DNA from: Actinoplanes sp. TBRC 11911
GTDB taxonomy: Bacteria; Actinomycetota; Actinomycetes; Mycobacteriales; Micromonosporaceae
Assembly: GCF_012933445.1 (NCBI RefSeq)
Contig: NZ_JABBNC010000045.1
Coordinates: forward strand, 1 to 64,000
Length of the DNA: 64,000 bases
Direction of reading: 5' to 3'
The notes under the pieces: generated by a model
Databases searched by the model: none
Told to the model about the DNA's origin: nothing
What the model saw: the letters and a program-made list of their open reading frames with translations, nothing else
Program-made: the position numbers and the translations under genes
Shown: positions 1 to 8,072 of the stretch, one piece after another
How the letters are laid out: every line of letters begins with the position of its first letter
Position numbering within the stretch: the stretch's first letter is position 1

Positions 1-492
1 CGATGCGGTCGCCAGTGGCTGAATGGTGGGATCGCTCGCCTGCAAACCCGCGACATCAGCTGGCCGCCGCACCCGCGCTGCCCGCCGCCCGCGGCACTCG
101 CATGCTCGGCGTCACTCGGCGGCGCTCGGCGGCGTGCAGCAGCGCTCGGCGTCACTCGGCGGCGCTCGGCGTCACTCGGCGGCGCGCAGCAGCGCTCGGC
201 GTCACTCGGCGGCGCGCAGCAGCGCTCGGCTCCCGGTAAGCGCTCGGCTCCCAGCGAGCACTCAGCGCCCGGCAAGCACTCAGCGCCCGGCAAGCACTCG
301 GCGGCGCTCGCGCCTGCCGCGCCGCCCGCCACCCGTGCACCCCGCACCCACCCGCCGGCTGGGGCCGGCGCGGGGAGCGCAACCAACCGGGCGGTGACCG
401 GCGGGACAGCCCGGTCGGGCGTGAGGAGATGTTGTTGCAATCGGCCCTGCGAGTGTCACGGGACCATTCGCACGGGCGTACAAGCTAAAAAA
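1..492. other. Gene-free repeat-rich region at window edge
   Basis: No credible gene is seen in these 492 bases. The open frames here are Arg/Ala/Ser-rich in every frame and have no ribosome site, so they are taken as GC artefacts. The stretch holds the short direct repeats listed separately (about 105-293) and then the region downstream of the sugar-importer operon. I see no clear hairpin-plus-T-tract terminator after that operon's stop at 493. Confidence 0.6.
105..293. repeat. Clustered short direct repeats, two families
   Basis: The 16-mer CTCGGCGTCACTCGGC occurs at 105, 145, 165 and 195, with spacings of 40, 20 and 30 bp, all multiples of ten. A second family, GCACTCAGCGCCCGGCAA, is present as two perfect tandem 18-bp copies at 258-275 and 276-293. 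Spacers are also repeat-derived (GCGCAGCAG units). The pattern suggests slippage-driven expansion. Function unknown. Confidence 0.75.
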
Positions 493-1416
493 CTACTTCA
501 CCGCGCCCGCCGTCAAGCCCGCCTGGATCTGGCGCTGGAAGATCGCGTAGACGATGATCATTGGCAGGATGGACAAGGTCAGGGCGGCGAAAAGCGTGCT
601 CCACTGGGCGTGGTAGCCCGCGGAGACGCTGATGTTCGCGATGCCCTGGGTCAGCACCCAGTTCTTGTCGGCGCCGGCGCCCTGCATGATGACGACCGGG
701 AGCAGGTATTGGTTCCACTGGCCGACGATGTTGAAGATGGTGATGCTGATCAGGCCGGACTTGGCCATCGGCATCATGATTTGGAAGAACTTGCGGGTGT
801 GTGAGGCGCCGTCCATGGTGGCTGCCTCGTCTATCTCGTTCGGCAGGGTTTTGAAGAATGCCGATAGGAAGAAGACGGTGAACGGCAGCGAATAGGCGAT
901 GTAGACGAGGATCAGGCCGGTGAACGTGTTGATGAGGCCGAAGCCCTTCAGGATGAAGAACAGCGGCACCAACGCCATGAACGTCGGGAACGCCAGGCCC
1001 GAGACGAACAAATAGTAGATGAAACGGTTGCCGAAGAACCGGTAGCGCGCCAGGACGTAGGCGGCCATCGACCCGAAAAGCATCGTTCCGGCGGTGCTCA
1101 CGGCGACCACGAAAACGCTGTTGAGGAAGTAGCGGCCCACGTGTGCCGTCGACCAGGCGTCGACGTACGTCTGGAATGAGAAATGCTTCGGCAGCGCGAA
1201 CGGCGCGCCCAGGAAGATCTCGGTGTTGCCCTTGAAGGATGCCAGGACGACCCAGATCAGCGGGCCCGCGGTGGCCAGGGCCCAGATGACCAGGGCGACG
1301 TGCGCCAGGCCGGTGAATCCGTTGACCTCGCGCCTCTTGTCCGGCTTGCGCCCGGCGTGCCGCGACGACGACGAGGCCGGAGCAACGGGTGCGGGAGTGC
1401 TGGTGACGTTGGACAT
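493..1416 (-). CDS. ngcG: Sugar ABC transporter inner-membrane permease, NgcG-like (MalG family)
   Basis: This 307-residue permease is the second membrane subunit of a CUT1-type carbohydrate importer. The N-terminus is Ser/Pro/Lys-rich and cytoplasmic, followed by about six membrane segments. The permease EAA loop that docks the ATPase is seen as EAATMDGASHTRKFFQ. The gene is last in a minus-strand operon and starts 12 bases after the first permease ends. The NgcG name is inferred from the close NgcE resemblance of the binding protein upstream. No ATPase is encoded here, which fits actinobacterial CUT1 importers that use a shared MsiK-type ATPase encoded elsewhere. Confidence 0.8.
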   Translation of the reverse strand: MSNVTSTPAPVAPASSSSRHAGRKPDKRREVNGFTGLAHVALVIWALATAGPLIWVVLASFKGNTEIFLGAPFALPKHFSFQTYVDAWSTAHVGRYFLNSVFVVAVSTAGTMLFGSMAAYVLARYRFFGNRFIYYLFVSGLAFPTFMALVPLFFILKGFGLINTFTGLILVYIAYSLPFTVFFLSAFFKTLPNEIDEAATMDGASHTRKFFQIMMPMAKSGLISITIFNIVGQWNQYLLPVVIMQGAGADKNWVLTQGIANISVSAGYHAQWSTLFAALTLSILPMIIVYAIFQRQIQAGLTAGAVK

Positions 1417-1428
1417 GGGCGGCCTCGA

Positions 1429-2328
1429 TCAGACGGCTTCGCGCCGGGTGACCCGCAAGGTCAGCGCGGCGAAGGTCAGGGTCAGGAAGAAGAGGACCAC
1501 GCCGAGGGCGGAGGCGTAGCCGGCCTGCGAGTATTCGAAGGCGTTGCGGTAGATCATCATGCTGAGCACCGAGGTCGCGCCGTCCGGACCACCGCGGTCC
1601 ACGGTCATGATGTTGACGAGCGCGAAGCAGTCGAACGCGGCGATGCCCAGGTAGACCCACGCGACCTGGATCGTGTTCCACAGCAGCGGAATGGTGATCC
1701 GGAAGAAGAGCGTGACGCGGCTGGCGCCGTCCAGCGCGGCGGCCTCGTAGATCTCCGACGAGATCGAGCCCATGCCGGCCGAGAAGAGCACCACGTAGAA
1801 GCCGATCGCCTGCCAGACCAGCACCAGAAGGACACAGGTGAGCGCCCAGCGGCTGTCGGCCAGGAACAGCCAGGGTTTCCAGGAGTTCGGCATCAGGCCG
1901 TTGAGCATGCCGCTCTTGTCCGGGCCGAACACCCGGCCGAAGATCACCGCGACGATCGCCAGGGCGAGCAGCTGCGGGAAGAAGAAGATGATCCGGTAGA
2001 TCTTGGAGCCCCAGACGCCCCGGGTGGTGCCGCCCTTGTGTCCACCGCCCACGTTGAGCAGGAAGGCGAACACCAGGCCGATGGTGATCGTGATGATCGG
2101 CAGCAGGATCAGCACGAACAGGTTGTGCCGGATCGACCGCCAGAACAAGGGATCGTGCCACAGCTTGACGAAGTTGTCGAAGCCGATGAAATCCATCGGC
2201 CCGATGCCCGACCAGCTGTAGAGCGACAGCTTGAAGGTCTGGACGTAGGCCGCAACGACGAAGACGCAGTAGAGCGCCACCGGCACGGCAAGGAAGCCGA
2301 TGATGAAGGGATACTTGCCGTGCCGCAT
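1429..2328 (-). CDS. ngcF: Sugar ABC transporter inner-membrane permease, NgcF-like (MalF family)
   Basis: This 299-residue permease is the first membrane subunit of the importer. The ATG at 2328 was chosen because GAGG lies just upstream; the frame stays open further but would run through the binding-protein gene. Hydrophobic segments begin at residue 6 (YPFIIGFLAVPVALYCVFVV). The EAA loop is present (EAAALDGASRVTLFFR). It lies 34 bases after the binding-protein stop and 12 bases before the second permease, so the three genes are almost certainly co-transcribed. The substrate is inferred to be N-acetylglucosamine or chitobiose. Confidence 0.8.
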   Translation of the reverse strand: MRHGKYPFIIGFLAVPVALYCVFVVAAYVQTFKLSLYSWSGIGPMDFIGFDNFVKLWHDPLFWRSIRHNLFVLILLPIITITIGLVFAFLLNVGGGHKGGTTRGVWGSKIYRIIFFFPQLLALAIVAVIFGRVFGPDKSGMLNGLMPNSWKPWLFLADSRWALTCVLLVLVWQAIGFYVVLFSAGMGSISSEIYEAAALDGASRVTLFFRITIPLLWNTIQVAWVYLGIAAFDCFALVNIMTVDRGGPDGATSVLSMMIYRNAFEYSQAGYASALGVVLFFLTLTFAALTLRVTRREAV

Positions 2329-2362
2329 GGCGACTACCTCGGATCTGTTTCTTGAGGACTGA

Positions 2363-3814
2363 TCAGCTACGGGTCTGCTTCTTGATGGACGAGTCCTTGG
2401 CGACGGCCTGGGACGCGGCCTCCATGCGGTCACAGAACTTCTTGGCGTCGCCACCCTTGAACATGAGCTCGTTGACGGCCGAGCGGGACTCGTCGTCGAG
2501 CTTCTTGTACCAGGTGTCGAACAGGTACCCCATGAAGATGTCCTTGCCGGCCTTGCCGAGGGCATCGTTCGCGCTGGTCAGACCGGGGGAGATCGTCACG
2601 CCGTCGGCGGCACCCGAGACCACGGTAAGCGACTTGGTGGCCTTGGTGAAGCCCAGCGCCGCTTCCTTGGAGAGCATCGTCCGCAGGTACTCCTTGCCGC
2701 CCTGCGGGTTCTTGCCCTTGGCCGCCGCGAAGTAGATCTCGCCGGCCGCCGCGTTGACCGCGGTCGCCGGGAGCTGGTCCGATGTGGTCACGCTCGGGTA
2801 CGCCGCCATCGCGTACTCGAAGGTCGGCGGGGTGTCCTTGGACTGCTCGTTCTCCAGCCAGGAGCCGCTCGGGTAGAAGGCGACCTTGTCCTGGTTCTGC
2901 TGGAGCTGGACCTCGGTGTGCTTGAGGCCGAGGAACGACTTGTTGATGTACTTGTTGCCGATCTCGCCCCACGCCTGCGCGGCCTGCATGACCGGCGCGG
3001 CCGTCCAGGCACCCGGCTTGAGGTTGTCGATGTCCTTGAGGGCCTGCTCGGTGCCGATCTTCGCGGCGCTGGTGAGCAGGGCGCGGACCATGTAGTACGA
3101 CGCGTTCGCACCGGCGTAGCCGAACGGCGTGATGCCGGCCGCCTTGATCTTGTCGCACAGGGCGGTGAAGTCGGCCCAGGTCGCCGGCGCCGTCCAGCTG
3201 TTCTTGTCGAAGAGCTTCTTGTTGTACCAGAGGCCGAACACGGTGAACGAGTAGTTCACGGCGTAGGGCTTGCGGGCACCGTTGAGCTCGTACGTGCCCT
3301 GCTCGATCGCGCCCGGCACCAGCGTGTCGCCGACGGTCTTGCCCGGGATGTCGAGCGACGGCGCCGCGAACAGGTCGGTCAGGTCGGCCGCCTGGCCCGC
3401 GGTGACGAGAGCGCCCATGTCCATCAGGTTCGAGCCCGAGTTGTTGATCATGTCGGGCGCGTCGCCGGCGTTGATCCGCGGCTGGACGACGGTCGCGATC
3501 TGCTCGGTGGCCGAGTACGTGATCTTGGCGTCCGGCCACTTCTTGTTGAACAGCGGGGTGTCGACGTCGGTCGCGTACGCGGTGCCGAGACCACCGTTGA
3601 AGATGACGATCTCGACGGGCTTCTTGGGGTCGATACCCAGCGGGTTGTCGGCCGACTTGGCGCCGCCACCCGCGTTCGAGGTGTCGGTGTCGCCGTCATC
3701 GCTGCTCACACAGGCGCTGAGCAGGCCGACCGCGGGGGTGGCGAGCAGACCGACGGCCGCCGCACGGCGCAGCAGGGTACGGCGGTCGACCTCCGGCTTG
3801 AATATCTCGGACAT
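2363..3814 (-). CDS. ngcE: Extracellular sugar-binding lipoprotein, NgcE-like (GlcNAc/chitobiose)
   Basis: This 483-residue binding lipoprotein captures substrate outside the membrane for the permease pair. The N-terminus has a twin-arginine motif (RRTLL, residues 11-15), a hydrophobic stretch and a lipobox LSAC with Cys35, so Tat export and lipidation are expected. The body matches my memory of Streptomyces NgcE: NPLG near the mature start, a VIFNGG stretch, DMINNSGSNLMDMG, SGSWLENE, and a C-terminus close to KDSSIKK. That makes N-acetylglucosamine/diacetylchitobiose the likely ligand. The ATG at 3814 has AAGGAG seven bases upstream; a TTG one codon earlier is the alternative. First gene of the transport trio, 68 bases after the regulator. 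Confidence 0.82.
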   Translation of the reverse strand: MSEIFKPEVDRRTLLRRAAAVGLLATPAVGLLSACVSSDDGDTDTSNAGGGAKSADNPLGIDPKKPVEIVIFNGGLGTAYATDVDTPLFNKKWPDAKITYSATEQIATVVQPRINAGDAPDMINNSGSNLMDMGALVTAGQAADLTDLFAAPSLDIPGKTVGDTLVPGAIEQGTYELNGARKPYAVNYSFTVFGLWYNKKLFDKNSWTAPATWADFTALCDKIKAAGITPFGYAGANASYYMVRALLTSAAKIGTEQALKDIDNLKPGAWTAAPVMQAAQAWGEIGNKYINKSFLGLKHTEVQLQQNQDKVAFYPSGSWLENEQSKDTPPTFEYAMAAYPSVTTSDQLPATAVNAAAGEIYFAAAKGKNPQGGKEYLRTMLSKEAALGFTKATKSLTVVSGAADGVTISPGLTSANDALGKAGKDIFMGYLFDTWYKKLDDESRSAVNELMFKGGDAKKFCDRMEAASQAVAKDSSIKKQTRS

Positions 3815-3861
3815 CAAACTTCTCCTTGGTTATCCGCTCAGTGGTTTGCTCAGGGGGGAGA

Positions 3862-3879
3862 GTAAGTGGTGAATATTAC
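3862..3879. promoter_or_regulatory. GTAA-N10-TTAC inverted half-sites before the binding-protein gene
   Basis: Between the regulator stop (3883) and the importer start (3814) lie GTAA (3862-3865) and TTAC (3876-3879) as inverted half-sites. The same half-site words occur in the operator-like site upstream of the regulator at 4909-4934. This could be a second RpiR site controlling the transporter genes. The match is short, so it is weak evidence alone. Confidence 0.3.
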
Positions 3880-3882
3880 GGA

Positions 3883-4884
3883 TTAGCCACCTCCCGCGTC
3901 TTTTACGGCCTTATGACCGTGTACGGCCTGGGCGGTGCGCTGGAAGGCCGCGTGCGAACGCTCGTGGGTCCGCTGCGCGACGGCGACATAGAGAAGATCG
4001 AGAACGACCAGTTGCGGATGCCGGGCGCTGAGCGCGTCCGGCCGGAAGGTGGTCGCCTGCGTCGCGGTGACCAGGACGATGTCGGCGACCTCGGCTAGCG
4101 GGGACTTGGGGAAGCTGGTCAACGCGATGGTCACGGCGCCACGGGACGAGGCCTCGGCGAGAAGTTCGATGGTCTCGCCCGTCTCGCCGCTGTGCGAGAT
4201 GCCGAGCGCGACGTCACCCGGGCGGCTCAGCGCGGCGCTCGCCAGGCCGTTGTGGACGTCGTTCCAGGCCCAGACCGGCACGCCGATCCGGTGCAGGCTG
4301 AACTGCATCTCCTCGCCGACGAGGGCGGAGCCGCTGGCCCCGTAGATGTTGACGCGCTGGGCGCCGGCGATCGCGACCGCGGCTCGTTCCACTTCGGCCA
4401 GGTCGAGAAGCTCCGCGGTGTCGTGCATGGCCTGCGTGTCGGCGGCCATGATCTGACCGAGGACCCGCTCGAGTGGATCGCCCGGCTGGATCTCGCGCCC
4501 GATGTCGACGGTCCAGCCGGCGCTGCGGGCGCGCCCGGTCTCGGCGGCGATGCCGAGGCGCAGATCGGCGTACCCGTCGAAGCCCAGGGCGCGGCAGAAA
4601 CGGGTGACGGTGGCCGGGCTGGTTCCGCTGCGCTCGGCGAGCTCGACGATCGTGGCCCGGGAAGCGGCGGCGGGGTCGGTGAGCACTTGCTCGGCTACGC
4701 GCCGGAGGGCACCGGTGAATTCCGGCAGGAGTGAGCGGACGCGGACGAGGACGCCGCCTTGCTCTTGGTGCGGTTCCCGGGTTTGTTCCGTGGCCTGGTC
4801 GCGGGCTTGATCGCCCCCGGCGCCGCGAACCAGGGAGTCGACGACCGCTGTCGGCGCGGCGCCGTCCATCTCCGGCTCGCTCAT
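3883..4884 (-). CDS. RpiR/MurR-family transcriptional regulator with SIS domain
   Basis: This 333-residue regulator has an N-terminal helix-turn-helix of the RpiR type (recognition stretch SGTSPATVTRFCRALGF). A C-terminal SIS domain follows, which in this family binds phosphosugars (VNIYGASGSA, then GISHSGETGET). The first 50 residues are a Gly/Ala/Gln-rich extension. Its position directly ahead of the NgcEFG-like genes on the same strand suggests it controls amino-sugar uptake in response to a GlcNAc or MurNAc phosphate. The ATG at 4884 has GAGGTGG upstream. A palindrome 25 bases ahead of the start suggests autoregulation. Confidence 0.85.
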   Translation of the reverse strand: MSEPEMDGAAPTAVVDSLVRGAGGDQARDQATEQTREPHQEQGGVLVRVRSLLPEFTGALRRVAEQVLTDPAAASRATIVELAERSGTSPATVTRFCRALGFDGYADLRLGIAAETGRARSAGWTVDIGREIQPGDPLERVLGQIMAADTQAMHDTAELLDLAEVERAAVAIAGAQRVNIYGASGSALVGEEMQFSLHRIGVPVWAWNDVHNGLASAALSRPGDVALGISHSGETGETIELLAEASSRGAVTIALTSFPKSPLAEVADIVLVTATQATTFRPDALSARHPQLVVLDLLYVAVAQRTHERSHAAFQRTAQAVHGHKAVKDAGGG

Positions 4885-4908
4885 TAGCCACCTCTTCAGG
4901 AAGGACTG

Positions 4909-4925
4909 TTTACTGTCGCGGTAAA
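4909..4925. promoter_or_regulatory. Candidate RpiR operator, TTTAC-N7-GTAAA
   Basis: A perfect inverted repeat with arms TTTAC (4909-4913) and GTAAA (4921-4925) lies 25 bases upstream of the regulator's ATG. An extra TTAC half-site follows at 4931-4934, which makes GTAA-N6-TTAC with the second arm. The position suits autoregulation. Confidence 0.45.
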
Positions 4926-4937
4926 AGTTCTTACTAA

Positions 4938-6593
4938 TGACCCCCTTGTGTCAAGACTGTGAGCGAAGTTTTCAAACCGTGACCTGACCAGCGCGGATGA
5001 ACGACCGTTTCGCCGCAGCCAGTTGGCAGCCATCAATCCGCATATAGCCAGTTACGACGTGACAGCAATCACATGACCGATTTCCGGCTGTTTTGTCATA
5101 GGCCTTCAGACCGACAGAACCAGGCCCGTTCGGATGACGCCATGTGGTCCGTTAGGCCCATCTCGTGGCGCGTCCAAAACAATCTTTGAAAATCCCGCCC
5201 CCGGTACGGCGTGCGCCGCCCCAACCGCACCAGCGACGCCCCGTGTTTTTACGGCCACTCTGAGCGGCCCCGCACGCCCGTTGCCCCGGCTTCCGGCCGG
5301 TGCGTCCCGTAACGCCGGCCGGGTCGCCGTTCCGATGGCGGGCCGGCCGGGCGAGCGGTTATCGCGCGCGGCGATGCGGGTTCGCTGGATGCGGCCGCGT
5401 TGCGGCAGCGGGTGGCTGGGGCGGGCGACCATCGCGGGCGGGCGGTGCCGGGTCCCGCTGGTTGCCGCGAGTTCCCGCCGTCAGGTTCGGCAGCTTTCGT
5501 GTCGATTTGTCGCGCACAGAGCGCGGCGGTGACCCGACACGCGCGCGTGCCGCCTGCTTTGCTCTCGCCAGCTCAGACCTTCTGCCTGAGGGGATTGACT
5601 GGCGCGAGGCGGACGTCTCACTATCCGAGCGCAAAGTCCTGCATCGTGGAACTGTTCAGCTGGTTCTCGCGCCGCTCACCCTCCGATGCGTTGGCCTTGC
5701 GTGGCTGACCTGAGGGCCGTCGCTGTGGGGAGCTGGGACGGTTCCGGCCGTGGCGGGTGCCCACACCTGGTGAGGGTGGCCGCGGTGTGGGGAGCCACGG
5801 CCTCCCCGGCGTTGCGATTCCCCACACCCGGGTGGGGGCGGCCGCGGTGTGGGGAGCCACAGCCTCCCCGGCGTCGCGACTTCCCACACCCGGGTGGGGG
5901 TGGTCGCAGTGTGGGGAGCCACAGCCTCCCCGGCGTCGCGACTTCCCACACCCGGGTGGGGGAAGTCGCAGTGTGGGGAGCCACAGCCTCCCCGGCGTCG
6001 CGACTTCCCACACCCGGGTGGGGGCGGCCGCGGTGTGGGGAGCCACAGCCTCCCCGGCGTCGCGATTCCCCACACCCGGGTGGGGGTGGTCGCGGTGTGG
6101 GGAGCCACAGCCTCCCCGGCGTCGCGACTTCCCACACCCGGGTGGGGGTGGTCGCAGTGTGGGGAGCCGCAGCCTCCCCGGCGTCGCGACTCCCCACACC
6201 CGGGTGGGGGTGGTCGCAGTGTGGGGAACCACGGCCTCCCCGGCGTCGCGACTTCCCACACCCGGGTGGGGGTGGCCACGGTGTGGGCAGCCACAGCCTC
6301 CCCGGCGTCGCGACTTCCCACACCCGGGTGGGGGTGGCCACGGTGTGGGCAGCCACAGCCTCCCCGGCGTCGCTACTGCCCACACCCGGGTGGGGCGCCC
6401 GTTGTGGGGAGCTGGGACCTGCCCGGGCCTGGCGACGTCGCCTCGCACGGGGACTCCCGGCCGACGGAACCGGCTGAACGGTTCCGAATCGTGGGCGATC
6501 GTCCGAACAGGACGGTTGCTTTGAGAGGAATCGCGGCTTTTACGGCCCGGAAGGGGCGGGATGACGGGGCCGGTCGCCGCTGGGGGGAGGGGG
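4938..6593. other. 1.65-kb gene-free spacer
   Basis: No gene is supported between the RpiR gene and the MurD-like gene. The part 4938-5700 is unremarkable in structure, with open frames of random composition and no ribosome site. The part 5725-6418 is the 62-bp tandem array described separately. Long open frames cross the array on both strands because the unit lacks stops; since 62 is not a multiple of three, the same unit is read in all frames in turn, which is not the behaviour of a protein repeat. Confidence 0.65.
5725..6418. repeat. Tandem array, exact 62-bp period, about ten units
   Basis: The word CACACCCGGG recurs at 5823, 5885, 5947, 6009, 6071, 6133, 6195, 6257, 6319 and 6381, always 62 bases apart, with a degenerate copy at about 5762. 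Each unit holds two dyads: the palindrome CACCCGGGTG and the stem GGGGAG/CTCCCC around a 7-base loop. Variation is concentrated in about 12 bases after the first dyad (gtggtcgcag, gaagtcgcag, gcggccgcgg and so on). The word GTGGGGAGCTGGGAC brackets the array at 5725-5739 and 6404-6418. Function unknown. Confidence 0.9.
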
Positions 6594-7946
6594 CTACGGC
6601 GCTGAGTCTTGGATGGCCTTGAGGAAGACCTCGGAGCGGTGTTCGAAGTTTCGATACTGGCCGTAGCTTGGTGCGCCCGGGGACAGCAGGATGACGCCGC
6701 CTTCGGGGGTCAGCTTGCGCGACAACCGCACGGCGGCGGGCAGGTCGGGGGCGTTCTCCGTGCGGATCCCGGGCAGGCCCGCCAGCTCGCCCAGGATGCG
6801 TGGGCCGCTGTCTGGCATGCCGATTACGGTCAGTTGACGATCGGACAGGAAGTCGCGCAACGGACCGTAGTCGACGCCGCGGTCCTGGCCGCCGACGAGG
6901 ACCGTGAGCGGGCGACCGGCGTACGCGTCAATGGCATGGATGGTGGCGTACGGGCTGGTGGACAGGGTGTCGTCGACGAAGATCACGCCGGACTGGTCCT
7001 GGATCTCGGTCAGGCGGTGCGGCAGGCCCTCGAAGGACGCGACCGCCTCGCGCAGCTCGTCCTTGGCGGCGAGCACGTCGACGCCGAGGCCGTCGAGCAC
7101 CGCGAGCGCTACGCAGAGGTTGCGGCCGTTGTGTGCGCCGCGCAACCGCAGCACCGAGCGCGGGAACAGAACGTCATCACTGCAGAAGACGATGTCGTCC
7201 TCGACGCGGAACCGGGAGTCGTCGGCGCCGGCCGGGATCGGGGGGAAGCCGTTCGCGTCGGCGTCGTCCCGGATGTGGTCGCGGAGGCGCTCGTCGGCAC
7301 CGTTCACGACGATCATCTCGGGCTCGTGGCGCAGCAGGTTGAGCTTGTCCCGATAATATTCGAGCTCGCCGCCGTGCGCGTCCAGGTGCTCCGGGAACAG
7401 CGCCGTCACCACGGCCACCCGCGGCGAGTCGGTCAGGTCGGCGCACTGATAGCTGGACAGCTCCAGGACGTACAGCTCGGCGGGTGGAAGATCGAGCAGC
7501 GGCACGCCGATGTTGCCGCCGAAGATGTTGGGCCGGCCGACCGCCGCCAGCAGATGACTGATCAGGCTCGACGTCGTGCTCTTGCCCTTGCTCCCGGTGA
7601 CGCCGATCGTGCGCGTGGCGTGATCGGCCATCCAGAGGGCACTACCGCCAGTCACCGGTACGCCTCGGGTCCGCAGCTCCTTCATCCACGGGTGCGTGGA
7701 CGGGACGCCGGGCGACCGCACCACGACGTCAGCCGTCACCAAGGCCGGGAACGCGTGATCTCCGCCGGCGAGCGGCGCACGCTCGGCGAGATCGCCCTCC
7801 CACGCGATCGACAGGAAGTTGGCGCTGTCGTCGACCGCGATCAGCCGGGACGGCTCGTGCGGCGCGATCGCGTTGACCGCGGCCCGGCCCTCGCGGCCGG
7901 TCCCCCAGACCGCCACCGACCGTCCGCGCAGGTCAGTCAGACGCAC
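6594..7946 (-). CDS. murD: MurD-type UDP-MurNAc-L-alanine:glutamate ligase, probably the L-Glu-adding MurD2 form
   Basis: This 450-residue cytoplasmic Mur ligase adds glutamate to UDP-MurNAc-L-alanine in peptidoglycan synthesis. A Rossmann-like N-terminal domain (SVAVWGTGREG) is followed by the ATP loop GSKGKST at about residues 118-124. The length is normal for MurD. The GTG at 7946 was chosen because AGGAGG lies six bases upstream; the frame is open further but without a ribosome site. It does not sit in a division/cell-wall cluster but is divergent from a MurL-like gene. In Xanthomonas, MurD2 adds L-Glu and MurL epimerises it, so this copy may be the L-Glu-adding enzyme. That assignment is inference from context. 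Confidence 0.8.
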   Translation of the reverse strand: MRLTDLRGRSVAVWGTGREGRAAVNAIAPHEPSRLIAVDDSANFLSIAWEGDLAERAPLAGGDHAFPALVTADVVVRSPGVPSTHPWMKELRTRGVPVTGGSALWMADHATRTIGVTGSKGKSTTSSLISHLLAAVGRPNIFGGNIGVPLLDLPPAELYVLELSSYQCADLTDSPRVAVVTALFPEHLDAHGGELEYYRDKLNLLRHEPEMIVVNGADERLRDHIRDDADANGFPPIPAGADDSRFRVEDDIVFCSDDVLFPRSVLRLRGAHNGRNLCVALAVLDGLGVDVLAAKDELREAVASFEGLPHRLTEIQDQSGVIFVDDTLSTSPYATIHAIDAYAGRPLTVLVGGQDRGVDYGPLRDFLSDRQLTVIGMPDSGPRILGELAGLPGIRTENAPDLPAAVRLSRKLTPEGGVILLSPGAPSYGQYRNFEHRSEVFLKAIQDSAP

Positions 7947-8072
7947 GTCGAGCCTCCTATCGGGGCGGCACCGGAGCAACGGCCCGCCCAAACACCGGCA
8001 AACTGCACCGGAACGACCACGAATGCGGAGTCGCACTAGTATTGCCGGTCGTCCCTACGCAAGGAGTTCCGG
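7947..8072. promoter_or_regulatory. Divergent promoter region, murD-like / murL-like
   Basis: These 126 bases separate two genes transcribed away from each other and must hold both promoters. AGGAGG for the ligase is at 7953-7958 (minus strand) and AAGGAG for the epimerase at 8061-8066. No convincing -35/-10 pair or palindrome is seen. Confidence 0.5.

Noticed and set aside
5106..5532. Overlapping open frames in the spacer after the RpiR gene
   Set aside because: Random composition, no ribosome site and frames open on both strands; taken as high-GC artefacts.
5621..6622. Long open frames on both strands across the 62-bp array encoding Pro/Gly/Arg repeat proteins
   Set aside because: The unit has no stop codon and its length is not a multiple of three, so frames stay open in all registers. 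No ribosome site and no codon pattern support translation.
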